From assembly GCA_036505735.1 (NCBI GenBank), contig DASXSZ010000035.1, forward strand, positions 1-20,155: a DNA stretch of 20,155 bases. Direction: 5' to 3'. The translations under genes and the position numbers were made by a program. The notes beneath the pieces are model-generated. The model was not told the origin of the DNA and made no database searches. It saw nothing but the letters and a program-made list of their open reading frames with translations. Source of the stretch: DASUPK01 sp036505735. GTDB taxonomy: Bacteria > Actinomycetota > Thermoleophilia > Solirubrobacterales > 70-9. Below are positions 7,306 to 14,325 of this stretch, piece after piece. Position 1 is the stretch's first letter. Each line of letters begins with the position of its first letter.

Positions 7306-7986
7306 TCAGCAGTCGCCGAGCTTGGCCAGATCGGAGCGGTAGATCTGCATGTCGGCGTGGTTCCAGTCGCCGTGCGTCTGGCCCTGGAAGCGGGGGTCGA
7401 GCTCCTTGTAGAAGGGCGAGGAGAGGCTCTCGTTGTGTCCGATCACCTGGTCGATCGGAAGCCCGAGCCGGCAGCGCAGCCACTGCGTCAGCTGCAGGGA
7501 GGCCTTCAGCTGCGCCGGGCGGTTGAGGATGTCCTGGTCCGAGAAGCCGACGTGCTCGATGCCGACGGCCACGTGATTGAGGCCCACGACGTGGCGGCAG
7601 CGAATCGAGATTGGCACGAACTTGTAGATCCCTCCCCTGGCCGAGACCGCGAAGTGGGCGCAGACGCCGGGCAGCTGATGGAACTCGACGTCCGGCCGGT
7701 CGGGCGCGAAGGTGTTGTAGATCGCCGAGATGCTGCCGGCCTCGGAGTAGTGCTCGACGATCAGCTTCGGGTCGATGAGCCGCCACTTGTAGTGGCCGTA
7801 GTGGTGCTTGGAGTAGGCCGCCATCTCCCGCTTGCGGTGCTTCGGGTAGGGGATCAGCATCTTGTGAATCGCGGGCTTGGTCGCCGCGGAGGGGCCCGCC
7901 GTCGGAGAGCCACCCGCGCCGGAGGCGGCGCTCGCGCCGACCACGGCCGCGATCGCCACCAGCGCCACGATCAGCAGGCGGGTCAC
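7306..7986 (-). CDS. Secreted N-acetylmuramoyl-L-alanine amidase (Amidase_2 fold)
   Basis: Predicted zinc amidase that cuts the bond between N-acetylmuramic acid and L-alanine of peptidoglycan outside the membrane. The 226-residue product opens with a signal peptide (MTRLLIVALVAIAAVVGASA, then a Gly/Ser/Pro-rich linker). The catalytic domain follows: IVEHYS with probable zinc ligand His79, FHQLPGVCAHFAVSARGGIYKFV, NHVAVGIEHVGFSD with Glu144, VIGHNES, and THGDWNHAD with probable ligands His205 and Asp207. The GTG start (7984-7986) follows GGAGGG by about nine bases, and one base separates it from the stop of the M14 peptidase gene. It ends an operon scpA-scpB-M14-amidase. Its target could be the cell's own wall during growth and division; that is inferred from context only. 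Confidence 0.87.
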   Translation of the reverse strand: MTRLLIVALVAIAAVVGASAASGAGGSPTAGPSAATKPAIHKMLIPYPKHRKREMAAYSKHHYGHYKWRLIDPKLIVEHYSEAGSISAIYNTFAPDRPDVEFHQLPGVCAHFAVSARGGIYKFVPISIRCRHVVGLNHVAVGIEHVGFSDQDILNRPAQLKASLQLTQWLRCRLGLPIDQVIGHNESLSSPFYKELDPRFQGQTHGDWNHADMQIYRSDLAKLGDC

Positions 7987-7987
7987 C

Positions 7988-8740
7988 TCAGCGGCCCTCC
8001 GCGACCGTCAGCGCGGCGCGCGCGTGCCGGTCCGCGGAACTCGCGGTGACCACGCCAGGCGGCATCTCGACGACGAAGGCGCCACTCCCGGGAACGGCGT
8101 GCGTCTCCCAGCTGATCGCCGTCCCGCGCAGTCCCTCCCCCCTGCAGCTCGTACCCATGCCGACCAGCTTCGCGTACTCCACCGCCACCTGCGGCCTGCC
8201 GTGACAGGCAAGCACCGCGCCCCACGGCTGGTGGTACCAGATCGAGAGGTCCGGCTGGATCCGCCTGACGAAGGCCATCACCGCCCTCGTCTCCGGCTCC
8301 GAGGCCGGCCTCGGGCCCGGGTAGTAGCCGCTCGAAGGTGGGACGTGGTCGCGCCATCGGTACGGGAAGTTCCGGTTCAGGTCCACCCCATGTGCGTTCT
8401 TGCGGGTATGTGCGCTCACCCCATCCGGGTTAACCGCATCGATCACCCAGAGTTGCGTGCCCTGCAGGGCGGCGGCGTCGGCTGGCGCGCGCCGCTTCAG
8501 CGCCCGCATGATCCGGAGCCCGGCGGGCTCGTCTCCGTGGATCACGCCCACCACCAGCGCGACGCGGGCCCCGACCGGGTCGCCTACCTGGACGGCGGTG
8601 ACCCCCCGCTTCTCGACGGACCTTCCGATCAGCTCCCTCTGGCCGGCAAGGCCGGCCCTCGGGCTCGCCGACGTCCCATGCCCCGCGATTCCCGCCGCCA
8701 CCGCCGCGAGCGCGAACGCCGCTGCGGCTCTCGCGGTCAC
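7988..8740 (-). CDS. Secreted M14-family zinc carboxypeptidase (MpaA-like)
   Basis: A 250-residue zinc metallopeptidase with an N-terminal signal segment (MTARAAAAFALAAVAAGIAG). The M14 active site is complete: zinc ligands His68 and Glu71 in GVIHGDEPAG and His170 in IWYHQPWG, substrate arginine in NAHGVDLNRNFP (Arg123), and catalytic Glu225 in AFVVEMPPG. NPDGV and YYPGPRPASEPETRAV resemble murein-peptide amidases of the MpaA group, which trim gamma-D-Glu-mDAP bonds. Specificity here is inferred. The GTG start overlaps the scpB stop by four bases (GTGA), and the amidase gene begins one base after its stop, so a peptidoglycan peptidase and an amidase are made from the same message as ScpAB. 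Confidence 0.88.
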   Translation of the reverse strand: MTARAAAAFALAAVAAGIAGHGTSASPRAGLAGQRELIGRSVEKRGVTAVQVGDPVGARVALVVGVIHGDEPAGLRIMRALKRRAPADAAALQGTQLWVIDAVNPDGVSAHTRKNAHGVDLNRNFPYRWRDHVPPSSGYYPGPRPASEPETRAVMAFVRRIQPDLSIWYHQPWGAVLACHGRPQVAVEYAKLVGMGTSCRGEGLRGTAISWETHAVPGSGAFVVEMPPGVVTASSADRHARAALTVAEGR

Positions 8741-9312
8741 TCGACCCTCTGCTCACCCGCCTTCAGCAGCCGCTCGCGCAGCTCGCGCTCGTCCTCCGGC
8801 GTCGGATCGAACTGGGCCGGATCGGGCAGGGCGTCGAGGCCAGAGAGCCCGAAGAGCTTCTCGAAGAGCGCGGTGGTGCCGTAGGTGACCGCGCCGAACT
8901 GGGTCCTGCCTCGCTCCTCGATCATCCCCCGCTCGGTCAGGCTCGAGACCGCGGAGTCGGAGGAGACGCCGCGGATGCGCGCGATCTCCGGCCGCGAGAC
9001 GGGCTGGAGGTAGGCCACAATCGCCAGGACCTCGGCCTGCGCCTGGGTAAGCGGCGGCGTGCGGGGCTTGGCGAGCAGGCGGCGGGCGGCATCCTCGGCA
9101 TCCGGGATCGCCGCGAGCGCGTAGCCACCGGCGACCCGCCGCAAGCGGATGCCCCGGCCGTCCGACTCGAGCCGCGCCTCGAGCGTCTCGATCGCGCCGG
9201 CGATCGCGTCCTCCTCGACCTCGATCGCCTCGGCCAACTCGGCGGCCGAGACGGGCTCGGGCGAGAGAAAGAGCAGGGCTTCGACGGTCTGTCCCAGCCC
9301 GTCCGGATTCAC
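8737..9312 (-). CDS. scpB: Segregation and condensation protein B
   Basis: Winged-helix (kite) subunit that dimerises and binds ScpA in the SMC-ScpAB complex that compacts and separates replicated chromosomes. The 191-residue protein begins with the family segment TVEALLFLSPEPVSAAELAEAI. It continues with GIRLRRVAGGYALA, then TQAQAEVLAIVAYLQPVSRPEIARIRGVSSDSAVSSLTERGMI and TYGTTALFEKLFGLSGLDALPD, all typical of ScpB. The GTG start overlaps the scpA stop by four bases (GTGA), the normal coupling for this pair. Its own stop overlaps the start of the M14 peptidase gene in the same way. The smc gene is not in the window. Confidence 0.95.
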   Translation of the reverse strand: MNPDGLGQTVEALLFLSPEPVSAAELAEAIEVEEDAIAGAIETLEARLESDGRGIRLRRVAGGYALAAIPDAEDAARRLLAKPRTPPLTQAQAEVLAIVAYLQPVSRPEIARIRGVSSDSAVSSLTERGMIEERGRTQFGAVTYGTTALFEKLFGLSGLDALPDPAQFDPTPEDERELRERLLKAGEQRVE

Positions 9313-10028
9313 TGGGCATGCACCTCGATCCGCCCGAAGGTCTCCTTCTGGGTCCAGGTGGCCTCGCCGCGGCGGTAGAGCTCGAGCAGCGCGAACAGGG
9401 TGACCGCCTGGGTGAAGCGGTCCTCGGAACCGAAGGCCTCGTCGAAGTCGAGCGTCTTGCTGGAGCGGAGCAGGTCCCTGACGACACCTAGACGCCGCTG
9501 CAGGGTCACGGTCGTCCGGATGTGACGGGTGTCTGGCGCCGGCGGGGTCGCCAGCAGGTCGCCCAGCGCGACGCCGACGCGCTCCGGCTCGTAAACCTGG
9601 GTCGCCGCGTCGAGCGCCGCACGGCGCAGCTCGGGGGGTAGCGGCGCCGACCGGTAAATGACGCCGCCCTCCCGCTCGAACCGCTCGCTGAGCATCCTCG
9701 CCGCCTCGCTGTAGCGGCGGTACTCGAGCATCCGGGCGATCAGCTCGTCGGCGGCCTCCTGCGGGCCGAGCTCCTCGTCACCCTCCTCACCGGGCAGGAG
9801 CAGGCGGGACTTGAGCTCGCAGAGGGCGGCGATCAGGACGAGGAACTCGGTGACGGCTTCCAGGTCGAGCTCGCCGGTCTCGCCGGCCCGATCGACGTAG
9901 GCGAGCACGATCTCGCCCAAGGGCACCTCCCCAAGCGAGATCTCCTCGCGAAGCAGGACCGCGAGCAGCAGGTCGAACGGGCCCTGGAAGACGTCGAGGT
10001 CCAGGTCGAGCTCGGAGACCGAGGTCAC
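9309..10028 (-). CDS. scpA: Segregation and condensation protein A
   Basis: Kleisin subunit that bridges the SMC heads and recruits ScpB. The 239-residue protein has the diagnostic N-terminal FQGPFDLLLAVLLREEISLGEVPLGEI and EFLVLIAALCELKSRLLLP. An acidic linker follows, and then the C-terminal winged helix that contacts the SMC head (TLDFDEAFGSEDRFTQAVTLFALLELYRRGEATWTQKETFG). The start is GTG at 10026-10028. A -10-like TACTGT ends seven bases before it and no Shine-Dalgarno sequence is seen, so the message may be leaderless. It is the first gene of the scpA-scpB-M14-amidase operon and is separated from trpS by 46 bases. Confidence 0.95.
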   Translation of the reverse strand: MTSVSELDLDLDVFQGPFDLLLAVLLREEISLGEVPLGEIVLAYVDRAGETGELDLEAVTEFLVLIAALCELKSRLLLPGEEGDEELGPQEAADELIARMLEYRRYSEAARMLSERFEREGGVIYRSAPLPPELRRAALDAATQVYEPERVGVALGDLLATPPAPDTRHIRTTVTLQRRLGVVRDLLRSSKTLDFDEAFGSEDRFTQAVTLFALLELYRRGEATWTQKETFGRIEVHAQ

Positions 10029-10035
10029 CGGCGAA

Positions 10036-10041
10036 ACAGTA
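10036..10041 (-). promoter_or_regulatory. Candidate -10 element for scpA
   Basis: TACTGT on the minus strand fits the TAnnnT core of actinobacterial -10 boxes and lies seven bases before the scpA GTG. That is the spacing expected if transcription starts at the first base of the start codon. No clear -35 is visible. Confidence 0.4.
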
Positions 10042-10074
10042 GACCCCGGACCGGAACAAAACGGCTGCGTCGAC

Positions 10075-11061
10075 TCAGGCGGGGCCGATCCCGATCGCCG
10101 AGCGCACCTCGGCGAGGGTCACCGAGGCGATTGCGCGGGCCTTCTCGGCGCCCGCGGTGAGCGCCTCCTCGAGCTCGTCCTCGTCGGGACGAAGCTCCTC
10201 GTATCGCTCTCGGACCGGCGCGAGGAACTCGACCACCGCCTCGGCCACCGCCCCCTTGAAGTCGCCATAGCCGGAGCCCTCGAACTCGCGCTCGATCTCG
10301 TCCTCGGATGACCCGCGCGCCACGGCCAGGATCTCGATCAGGTTCGCGATGCCCTCCTTGCCCTCTCCCCTCTTCACCTCGGAGCCTGAGTCGGTGACAG
10401 CGCTCTTGATCTTCTTGCTGACGGTCTTCGGGTCGTCGAGGACCAGCAGGGTGCCGGCATCGGTGCCACCGGTGGTCGACATCTTGTTCGTCGGCTCCTG
10501 GAGGTCCATGATCCGCGCGCCGACCTCGGGGATCCGGTGCTCGGGCTCCACCAGGATCGGCCCGAAACGCTCGTTGAAGCGGCGGGCGATCTCGCGCATT
10601 AGCTCGATGTGCTGGCGCTGGTCCTCGCCGACCGGGACCTCCCGCGCCTTGTAGGCGAGCACGTCGGCCGCCTGCAGCACCGGATAGAAGAAGAGGCCGG
10701 CTGAGACCAGCTCGCGCTGCTTCGCCGACTTCTCCTTGAACTGGGTCATGCGGTTGAGGTCGCCGTGCGCCGTCATAGCCGCCAGATACCAGGTCAGCTC
10801 GGCGTGCTCGCGGACGTCGGACTGGCGGAAGAGGATGCAGCGCCCGGGGTCGAGACCGGCGGCGAGCAGGATCGCGGTCGTGTCGTAGAGGTTCTCGCGC
10901 AGCGTCGCGGGATCCCAGGGCACGGTGATCGCGTGCAGGTCGACGATGCAGTAGATCGCCGGATCGCCGCGATCCTGCCCCTCGACGTATTGCCTGATCG
11001 CGCCGATGTAGTTGCCGAGGTGCTTGGCGCCCGTCGGCTGAATGCCGCTGAAGATCCTCAT
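10075..11061 (-). CDS. trpS: Tryptophanyl-tRNA synthetase
   Basis: Class Ic aminoacyl-tRNA synthetase charging tRNA-Trp. The 328-residue length is standard for bacterial TrpS. The HIGH-equivalent is PTGAKHLGN (9-17). The tryptophan-binding region has FFYPVLQAADVLAYKA with Asp133, and VPVGEDQRQHIELMREIARRFN is a family hallmark. The KMSKS loop reads KMSTT (193-197), with the second lysine replaced by threonine. Such replacement occurs in some TrpS lineages, so the protein is probably active. The ATG at 11059-11061 has no Shine-Dalgarno sequence. A TAGACT -10 hexamer lies nine bases upstream, just beyond the terminator hairpin of the previous gene, so trpS probably has its own promoter and a very short leader. 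Confidence 0.96.
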   Translation of the reverse strand: MRIFSGIQPTGAKHLGNYIGAIRQYVEGQDRGDPAIYCIVDLHAITVPWDPATLRENLYDTTAILLAAGLDPGRCILFRQSDVREHAELTWYLAAMTAHGDLNRMTQFKEKSAKQRELVSAGLFFYPVLQAADVLAYKAREVPVGEDQRQHIELMREIARRFNERFGPILVEPEHRIPEVGARIMDLQEPTNKMSTTGGTDAGTLLVLDDPKTVSKKIKSAVTDSGSEVKRGEGKEGIANLIEILAVARGSSEDEIEREFEGSGYGDFKGAVAEAVVEFLAPVRERYEELRPDEDELEEALTAGAEKARAIASVTLAEVRSAIGIGPA

Positions 11062-11070
11062 GGCGGCGGG

Positions 11071-11076
11071 AGTCTA
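11071..11076 (-). promoter_or_regulatory. Candidate -10 element for trpS
   Basis: TAGACT on the minus strand, directly after the hairpin at 11077-11105 and nine bases before the trpS ATG. The identical hexamer precedes the exporter gene at the equivalent distance (ten bases), which strengthens both calls. Confidence 0.5.
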
Positions 11077-11105
11077 GGCGCCCCCGCCCGACGCACGGGG
11101 GCGCC
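11077..11105 (-). terminator. 10-bp GC hairpin after the aldo/keto reductase gene
   Basis: GGCGCCCCCG at 11077-11086 pairs exactly with CGGGGGCGCC at 11096-11105 across a nine-base loop. It starts nine bases after the TAA of the aldo/keto reductase gene. There is no U-tract; the stem strength and placement support a terminator. It abuts the candidate -10 box of trpS, so the two signals are back to back. Confidence 0.75.
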
Positions 11106-11114
11106 CGGTGGGAC

Positions 11115-12098
11115 TTAGGCGTCCACGCTCGCCAGTGCCGGCTCCTGGTAGCGATCCCCGGCGACCTCGCCAGCCGCCCGCTCCAGCTCATCGATGTCGC
11201 GGCCGAGCTCGACGTCGAAGGCGGCTGCGTTCTCCTCCAGGCAGCGGCGCCGCTTCGTGCCCGGGATCGGGAAGACGTCCTCGCCCCGCGCGTGCACCCA
11301 GGCGAGCGCGAGCTGCGCGGCGCTGACGCCCTTTTGCTCCGCCATGCGGTCGAGCCGCTCGACGATCGCGATGTTCGCTTCGAGGTTGTCGCCCTGGAAG
11401 CGCGGCACGACGCGCCGGAAGTCGTCCTCGGCCAGCTGGTCGAGGGAGCGCACCTGGCCGGTGAGGAAGCCCCGGCCGAGGGGGCTATAGGCGACGAAGG
11501 CGATTCCAAGCTCCCGGCAGGTCTCGATCACGCCGTTTCGCTCCGGGTCCCTGCTCCACAGCGAGTACTCGGTCTGCACCGCGGAGATCGGACGCGTGGC
11601 GTGGGCGCGGCGGATCGTCTCCGGCGCGGCCTCCGAGATCCCCAGAGCCCGCACCTTGCCCTCGTCGACCAGCTCTCCCATCGCTCCGATCGTCTCCTCG
11701 ATCGGGACCTTGGGATCGACCCGGTGCAGGTAGTAGAGGTCTATGTGGTCGAGGCCGAGCCGCTCGATCGACCCCTCGCACGATCGCCGCGCCGTCTCGG
11801 GCCGCCCATCCAGCTCGAGCTCGGCGGTGTCCGGGTCAACGCCGGAGATCCCGAACTTGGTGGCGATCACGGCCTGGTCTCGGCGGTCCGCTATCGCCCG
11901 GCCCACCAGCATCTCGTTCTCGTAGGGGCCGTACACCTCGGCCGTATCGAGCAGGGTCACGCCCAGCTCGAGCGCCCGGTGAATCGTCGCGATGCTCTCC
12001 GCGTCGTCGGGCTCACCGTAGACCTGTGACATGCCCATGCACCCGAGGCCCTGGGCGGAGGCGATCAGTCCCTGGCTGCCAAGTGCTCGCTGCTCCAT
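11115..12098 (-). CDS. Aldo/keto reductase
   Basis: NAD(P)H-dependent reductase of aldehydes and ketones with a TIM-barrel fold, of the bacterial AKR13-like type. From the chosen start it has 327 residues. The catalytic tetrad is complete: Asp51 and Tyr56 in LLDTAEVYGPYENE, Lys81 in VIATKFG, His125 in DLYYLHRVD. The cofactor-binding C-terminal part has AYSPLGRGFLTG and VFPIPGTKRRRCLEENAAA. I prefer the ATG at 12096-12098, with AAAGGAG nine bases upstream; a GTG immediately before it is the alternative. The promoter has MerR-type spacing (separate entry), so induction by electrophiles, aldehydes or oxidants is likely. No MerR regulator gene is in the window, so it would act from elsewhere. Confidence 0.92.
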   Translation of the reverse strand: MEQRALGSQGLIASAQGLGCMGMSQVYGEPDDAESIATIHRALELGVTLLDTAEVYGPYENEMLVGRAIADRRDQAVIATKFGISGVDPDTAELELDGRPETARRSCEGSIERLGLDHIDLYYLHRVDPKVPIEETIGAMGELVDEGKVRALGISEAAPETIRRAHATRPISAVQTEYSLWSRDPERNGVIETCRELGIAFVAYSPLGRGFLTGQVRSLDQLAEDDFRRVVPRFQGDNLEANIAIVERLDRMAEQKGVSAAQLALAWVHARGEDVFPIPGTKRRRCLEENAAAFDVELGRDIDELERAAGEVAGDRYQEPALASVDA

Positions 12099-12138
12099 CA
12101 CTCCTCGCTCCTTTCGGGCTCGATCTCGACTCGGGGCG

Positions 12139-12169
12139 AGGGTACGAGTTAAAGCGCGCTCGAGGTCAA
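12139..12169 (-). promoter_or_regulatory. MerR-type promoter of the aldo/keto reductase gene
   Basis: On the minus strand, TTGACC (12164-12169) and TACCCT (12139-12144) are separated by 19 bases instead of the usual 17. The spacer is centred on the perfect palindrome AGCGCGCT, with partly symmetric flanks (GAnnTnn...nnAnnTC). An over-long spacer containing a dyad is the hallmark of promoters activated by MerR-family regulators through DNA distortion. The -35 box includes the TGA stop of the upstream PPOX gene. The predicted start near 12131 leaves a leader with a good ribosome site. Confidence 0.7.
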
Positions 12170-12585
12170 GCCCACGGGCCCGTTCCGCTCACCCTCTCGG
12201 GGGTGGTCCTGATCACGTACCCGGGCGGCGGGTCATCAATCGGCGGGAACTTCACGTCCGGGCCGATGTAGACGCGCGCGAGGCGCTGCAGGAGGTCCGC
12301 GGCGCCTCCCTCCTGGATCCGGGCCGTTCCCCGGACGACCAGGTACTCCGGCAGCCCGATGTTCTTATCGATGTTCTTGCCCTCGATCGAGATCGACACC
12401 CGCGGGTCCCGCTCGACGTTCCTCACCTTCAGGTAGCGAGCGAGGTGGCCGCTGACGATCTCGCCGTCCTCGAATCCGACCCAGACGCAGCTCACCTGCG
12501 GGCTGCCGTCGGGATTGAGGGTGACCATGTGCGCGAGCTTGTCCGACTCGACCAGTTTCCGCGCCTCGGGGTGGAGATCGGCCAT
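12166..12585 (-). CDS. PPOX-class F420-dependent oxidoreductase
   Basis: Small split-barrel flavin/deazaflavin oxidoreductase of 139 residues, related to pyridoxamine 5'-phosphate oxidase and the mycobacterial Rv1155 group. Visible family features are the N-terminal helix PEARKLVESDKLAHMVTLNPDGSPQVSCVWVGFEDG, then GHLARYLKVRNVERDPRVSISIEG with the basic cluster that contacts the cofactor phosphates, and YLVVRGTARIQEGGAADLLQRLARVYIG. In actinobacteria this pattern usually binds F420 rather than FMN, but cofactor choice is not provable here. The ATG lies six bases after the stop of the exporter gene, so the two are probably cotranscribed. The physiological substrate is unknown. Confidence 0.88.
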   Translation of the reverse strand: MADLHPEARKLVESDKLAHMVTLNPDGSPQVSCVWVGFEDGEIVSGHLARYLKVRNVERDPRVSISIEGKNIDKNIGLPEYLVVRGTARIQEGGAADLLQRLARVYIGPDVKFPPIDDPPPGYVIRTTPERVSGTGPWA

Positions 12586-12591
12586 CGGCCG

Positions 12592-14229
12592 CTAGGCGGG
12601 CTCCGCCACCGGCTCGCGCTCGGGACGCTCGACTTTGCGCCCGGCCCCGTCGAGGTGATCCGGGCAGTGAGCGCATTCCCCCGCCGGCACAGCGCCGGGC
12701 GCCCCGTATTCGGTCTCGCGCTTCGGATTGCGCAGGCCGACCCCCGCGATCACGCCGCCGACCACCATCAACAGGCCGCCGGCCGCGACCCCCAGCCGGA
12801 AGGCGTCGGTGGAAGCGTCGGTGACGGCGCTGTCGACCCTGGTGGCCTCGACCGCGGCGAGGTCGGCTGTGTCGGCGCCGCCGAGCGGCTTCGACTTCGC
12901 GTCGCTCACCGCCTGTTGCGCCTGCGGCGAGAGCTGCGTCCCCGCGAGGTTGCTGTCGATCGTCGAACCGAACTTGCCGGCGATCAGGGCGCCGAGCACG
13001 GCGATCGCGAGCAGGCCCGCGACCCTGGAGACGCCGTTGTTGATGCCGGAGGCGATCCCGACGTGGTTCTCCTCGACGGAGTTGAGTGCGGTCGCCGTCA
13101 AGGGCGCGACGGTCGCCGACAGGCCGAGACCGAAGACGAGGATCCCGGGCAGCACCTCGGTGACGTAGTTGGGATCGGAGCTCACCCGCATCATCAGCAG
13201 CAAGCCGATGCCGCCGACGATCGGGCCGACGCACATCGGCACGCGCGGGCCGATCCCGGTGGCGAGCTTTCCGAAGCGCGGCGAGAGCAGGAAGAGGATC
13301 ACCGAGACCGGGGTCGTGGCCAGCCCCGCCGCGATCGGGGAGTAGCCCGCGGTCTGCTGCAGGAACAGGGTGATGAAGAAGAACGCACCGATCAGGCCGG
13401 CGTAGACGATCAGCGTCTCCACGTTGGTGATCGCGAAGTTCCTGACCTTGAACAGGCCCAGGTCGAGCATCGCGTGGCGGTAGCGGGACTCCCAGAGGAG
13501 GAAGAGGGCGAACACGGCTACGCCCGCGATCAGCGATCCATAGACCATCGGGTCGCCCCATCCGTGACTCGGCTGCTGGATCAGGGCGAACACCGGGAGG
13601 CCCAGCCCGACCGCAGAGAAGGCGATCCCGAAGCCGTCGATGTGTCGGTCGGCGTCGGGATCGACCGTCTCGCGAACGCAGCGCTGGGCGATCCACATCG
13701 TCGCCAGGATGAGCGGCACGTTGACGAGGAAGATGGCTCGCCAGGAGAACGCCTCGATCAGCACGCCGCCGCCCGCCGGGCCGATCACGGTGGCGATGCC
13801 GGTCCAGGCCGTCCAGGTCCCGACCGCTCGCCCGCGCTCGGCCCCCTCGAAGGCCGCGGCCAGGATGGCGAGCGATCCGGGGACGAGCAGGGCCCCGGCG
13901 AGCCCCTGCAGCCCGCGCGCCGCGATCAGGACGCCGCTGCTGGGCGCAACGCCGCAGAGGACCGAGGTGACGCCGAACAGCCCGAGCCCGAGGATGAAGA
14001 TCCGGCGCCGTCCGAACTGGTCGCCGAGGGATCCGCCGACGAGCAGCAGGGCCACCATCGCCAGCAGATAGGCCTCGACGACCCACTGCTGGTCCGCGAG
14101 CCCGGTCCCCAGGTCGTCGCTGATCGCCGGGAGGGCCACATTGACGACCGTCGCGTCGAGGAAGACGACGACCGACCCCATGATCGTCGCGATGATCGTG
14201 AAGCGCAGACGTCGGCGCTCGTCGGACAA
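12592..14229 (-). CDS. MFS transporter, DHA2 (EmrB/QacA) type, 14 membrane segments
   Basis: Probable proton-driven drug or metabolite exporter. The 545-residue length and hydrophobic pattern suit the 14-helix DHA2 family. The first helix has FLDATVVNVALPAI, the family's D1-type acidic motif. Motif A is GGSLGDQFGRRR (65-76), and the motif C region is GIATVIGPAGGGVLIEAFSWRAIFLVNVP. A loop of about 60 residues (TIDSNLAGTQLSPQAQ to DASTDAF) precedes the last helix. A hydrophilic tail carries ECAHCPDH, a possible metal-binding CxxC-like cluster that is unusual for the family. The start is TTG (14227-14229), with no Shine-Dalgarno sequence; TAGACT lies ten bases upstream. It probably forms an operon with the PPOX gene. 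The substrate is unknown. Confidence 0.92.
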   Translation of the reverse strand: MSDERRRLRFTIIATIMGSVVVFLDATVVNVALPAISDDLGTGLADQQWVVEAYLLAMVALLLVGGSLGDQFGRRRIFILGLGLFGVTSVLCGVAPSSGVLIAARGLQGLAGALLVPGSLAILAAAFEGAERGRAVGTWTAWTGIATVIGPAGGGVLIEAFSWRAIFLVNVPLILATMWIAQRCVRETVDPDADRHIDGFGIAFSAVGLGLPVFALIQQPSHGWGDPMVYGSLIAGVAVFALFLLWESRYRHAMLDLGLFKVRNFAITNVETLIVYAGLIGAFFFITLFLQQTAGYSPIAAGLATTPVSVILFLLSPRFGKLATGIGPRVPMCVGPIVGGIGLLLMMRVSSDPNYVTEVLPGILVFGLGLSATVAPLTATALNSVEENHVGIASGINNGVSRVAGLLAIAVLGALIAGKFGSTIDSNLAGTQLSPQAQQAVSDAKSKPLGGADTADLAAVEATRVDSAVTDASTDAFRLGVAAGGLLMVVGGVIAGVGLRNPKRETEYGAPGAVPAGECAHCPDHLDGAGRKVERPEREPVAEPA

Positions 14230-14239
14230 GGCAGAACTG

Positions 14240-14245
14240 AGTCTA
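14240..14245 (-). promoter_or_regulatory. Candidate -10 element for the exporter gene
   Basis: TAGACT on the minus strand, ten bases before the TTG start. It is the same hexamer as at trpS, in a gap where this gene and the divergently transcribed deacetylase gene must both find promoters. On the plus strand the matching candidate is GAGACT at 14310-14315, ten bases before the deacetylase ATG, which is weaker. Confidence 0.4.
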
Positions 14246-14325
14246 GGGAGGCGCCCATCTCGGCCCGGATCGCCCCCGCCGACACCTTGCGCGCGCCCGC
14301 CCGAGGCGCGAGACTGGTTCGTCCG

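Noticed and set aside
12031..14325. A very long plus-strand open frame (over 1000 codons) running into the deacetylase gene
   Set aside because: Only the part from 14326 encodes a recognisable protein. The upstream part is antisense to the exporter and PPOX genes, is rich in Arg/Asp/Gly/His/Gln low-complexity sequence, and is a normal by-product of high GC with few stops.
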